From Fodinibius sediminis (lineage in GTDB: Bacteria > Bacteroidota > Rhodothermia > Balneolales > Balneolaceae): 64,000 nucleotides of DNA. Of the stretch, positions 62,762 to 64,000 are shown one piece after another (the stretch's first letter is position 1; every line of letters starts with the position of its first letter). The stretch spans positions 62,001-126,000 of the forward strand of contig NZ_FXTH01000002.1 in assembly GCF_900182555.1 (NCBI RefSeq), in the 5' to 3' direction. The notes beneath the pieces are model-generated. The model saw only the letters and a program-made list of their open reading frames with translations, was not told the origin of the DNA and did no database searches. Made by a program: the position numbers and the translations under genes.

Positions 62762-64000
62762 CTAGCCGAATTGTCTGAGAATGTCGTTAAAGGTAACGAA
62801 AATGAAAAGCGCAATAATCAGCAAAAATCCAATTTGCTGGAGCCACATCCGTACCTTCGGCGAAGGCTCCCGGCGGGTAATTCCCTCATATATTAAAAAC
62901 ATGAGGTGTCCGCCGTCCAGAACGGGGATCGGCAGTATGTTCATAATAGCCAGGGTAATACTTAGAAAAGCCGTGATATTCCAAAATCCGACCCAGCCTC
63001 CCCGGTCGGTAGCCTCCTTGGTGACATTAGCGATAGCAACCGGTCCGCCCAGACTTTCGCGGACAGCGATATCTCCTGAAAACATCTTACTGAAACCCTG
63101 TACAATACCCGTCAACGTAGCATTCGAGCGCTGTACGCCAACTCCCAGGGATTCGAACAACCCGTACTTAAAACGATCAATGGCAAACAAGCTGTCTGGA
63201 TTCGGAGCATAAATACCCAGCTTGTTGTTGGCATTGGGCATTATGCTGAAAGCAAGTGTCTCTCCCTCCCGGTTAATCGTCATTGAGACTGAATCTTCGG
63301 AGGTGCTTATCAGCTGCACAGCCTCCGGCCAGTAGCGTACTGACTGCCCGTTAATGGAGGCAATGATATCGCCCCCTTTGAGTCCGGCCTCTTCGGCCGG
63401 ACTTCCCGGCTGTACCCTGCTGATGCTGCTGGGCATTGCGTTGGCTAAACTAATGAGTCCGTCCTGTCCTATTTCATTCAGCATGCTGTCTGGAACGGGA
63501 ACAGTGGCCTGCCTTCCGCTGCGCATCACCATGTAGCTAAGATCAGAAGAAGTCATGATCTCTGGAGCGAAAAGATCATTAAAATAGGCTACTTCCTCGC
63601 CGTTTACCCCGATCAGTTTATCACCGGTCTGAAAACCAATCTGATCGGCCAGTGACTCCTCGCTTACATAAATGCTGTTGACGCTGTCCAGCCTAATCTT
63701 GGTTTCACCCGTACTGTAGGCCAGTCCCGCATAGATAAAAACGGCCAATATCATGTTAAAGATAACCCCGGCTGTTATCACCACTATCCGCTGCCAGACC
63801 GGCTTGCTGCGAAATTCCCAGGGTTTGGGCTCCTCTTCAAGATATTCGGTATCCATGCTTTCATCAATCATCCCCGATATCTTGACATAGCCTCCCAGCG
63901 GTGTAGCCCCGATACAGTAGTCGGTCTCCCCTTTTTTAATACCAAAAATCCGGGGCGGAAATCCCAGTGAAAAGCGCTCTACACGCATTCCAAAAAGCTT
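62762..64000 (-). CDS. rseP: RseP-type site-2 intramembrane metalloprotease (5' end missing)
   Basis: Cut by the right window edge; 412 residues are visible and the N-terminal HExxH zinc helix is outside. The visible part begins KLFGMRVERFSLGFPPRIFG then GATPLGGYVKISGMIDES, the GGYV membrane-reentrant region, followed by a membrane helix (VVITAGVIFNMILAVFIYAG), two PDZ domains (GFQTGDKLIGVNGEEVAYFN; GSPAEEAGLKGGDIIASING), and the C-terminal LAIMNILPIPVLDGGHLMFL with the third zinc ligand Asp. RseP cleaves membrane anti-sigma factors and leftover signal peptides. It shares an operon with psd and pssA. Confidence 0.93.
   Translation of the reverse strand, partial: KLFGMRVERFSLGFPPRIFGIKKGETDYCIGATPLGGYVKISGMIDESMDTEYLEEEPKPWEFRSKPVWQRIVVITAGVIFNMILAVFIYAGLAYSTGETKIRLDSVNSIYVSEESLADQIGFQTGDKLIGVNGEEVAYFNDLFAPEIMTSSDLSYMVMRSGRQATVPVPDSMLNEIGQDGLISLANAMPSSISRVQPGSPAEEAGLKGGDIIASINGQSVRYWPEAVQLISTSEDSVSMTINREGETLAFSIMPNANNKLGIYAPNPDSLFAIDRFKYGLFESLGVGVQRSNATLTGIVQGFSKMFSGDIAVRESLGGPVAIANVTKEATDRGGWVGFWNITAFLSITLAIMNILPIPVLDGGHLMFLIYEGITRREPSPKVRMWLQQIGFLLIIALFIFVTFNDILRQFG

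Overview
The window looks like chromosomal DNA of a Bacteroidota-type bacterium, most probably from the Balneolota/Rhodothermota side of that assemblage (for example Balneolaceae). This is inference, not a database result. It rests on a SusC/SusD pair, DUF4837 and DUF5777 proteins, an ECF sigma factor paired with a barrel-type anti-sigma-like protein, TPR-bearing Ser/Thr kinases next to a sigma factor, an efp-accB-accC cluster, and at least one promoter of Bacteroidota form (TTG-N19-TAnnTTTG). Base composition is moderate and coding density high. I saw no tRNA, rRNA, CRISPR array, integrase, transposase or phage gene. Both ends cut through genes.

Layout. 1-2300 (minus): an ECF sigma factor, its membrane anti-sigma, recO and the start of a probable HtrA-type protease. 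2624-4483 (minus): uvrC. 4829-8482 (plus): an overlapping chain of a two-gene sodium symporter, an RluA-type pseudouridine synthase, an LCMT-type methyltransferase and a small unknown protein. 8569-9924 (minus): rmuC. 10430-20378 (plus): metG, an NSS-family transporter, efp-accB-accC, gcvH, guaA and an LpoA-like TPR/ligand-binding protein. 20412-22208 (minus): mltG and a YccA/Bax-inhibitor-1 protein. 22711-27396 (plus): an ECF sigma factor, a tethered barrel protein, two redox-type lipoproteins, YceI and a DUF5777 barrel, probably one exported electron-transfer or lipid-handling system. 27875-33856 (plus): an ECF sigma factor and two paralogous TPR kinases. 34107-38737: pckA, prfA (minus), purK, purE.

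38780-50189 is the main accessory region. It is a leftward SusC/SusD uptake locus with two exported Gfo/Idh/MocA proteins and a DUF6807(PmoA)-ThuA fusion but no recognisable glycoside hydrolase, facing a LacI-type regulator. Two oppositely oriented LacI-type operators lie between susC and the regulator. 50190-51156 has no convincing gene and holds six tandem repeats of about 23 bp.

51157-61228 (minus) is a complete tryptophan operon, trpE-trpS-trpG-trpD-trpC-trpF-trpB-trpA, followed by a DUF4837 lipoprotein and a BioC-like methyltransferase. It is headed by a leader peptide with three consecutive Trp codons and a 1:2 / 2:3 / 3:4 attenuator that can be read directly from the sequence, the clearest regulatory find in the window. 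The unusual point is that tryptophanyl-tRNA synthetase, whose activity the attenuator senses, sits inside the attenuated operon. 61308-64000 (minus) ends with pssA, psd and a truncated rseP.
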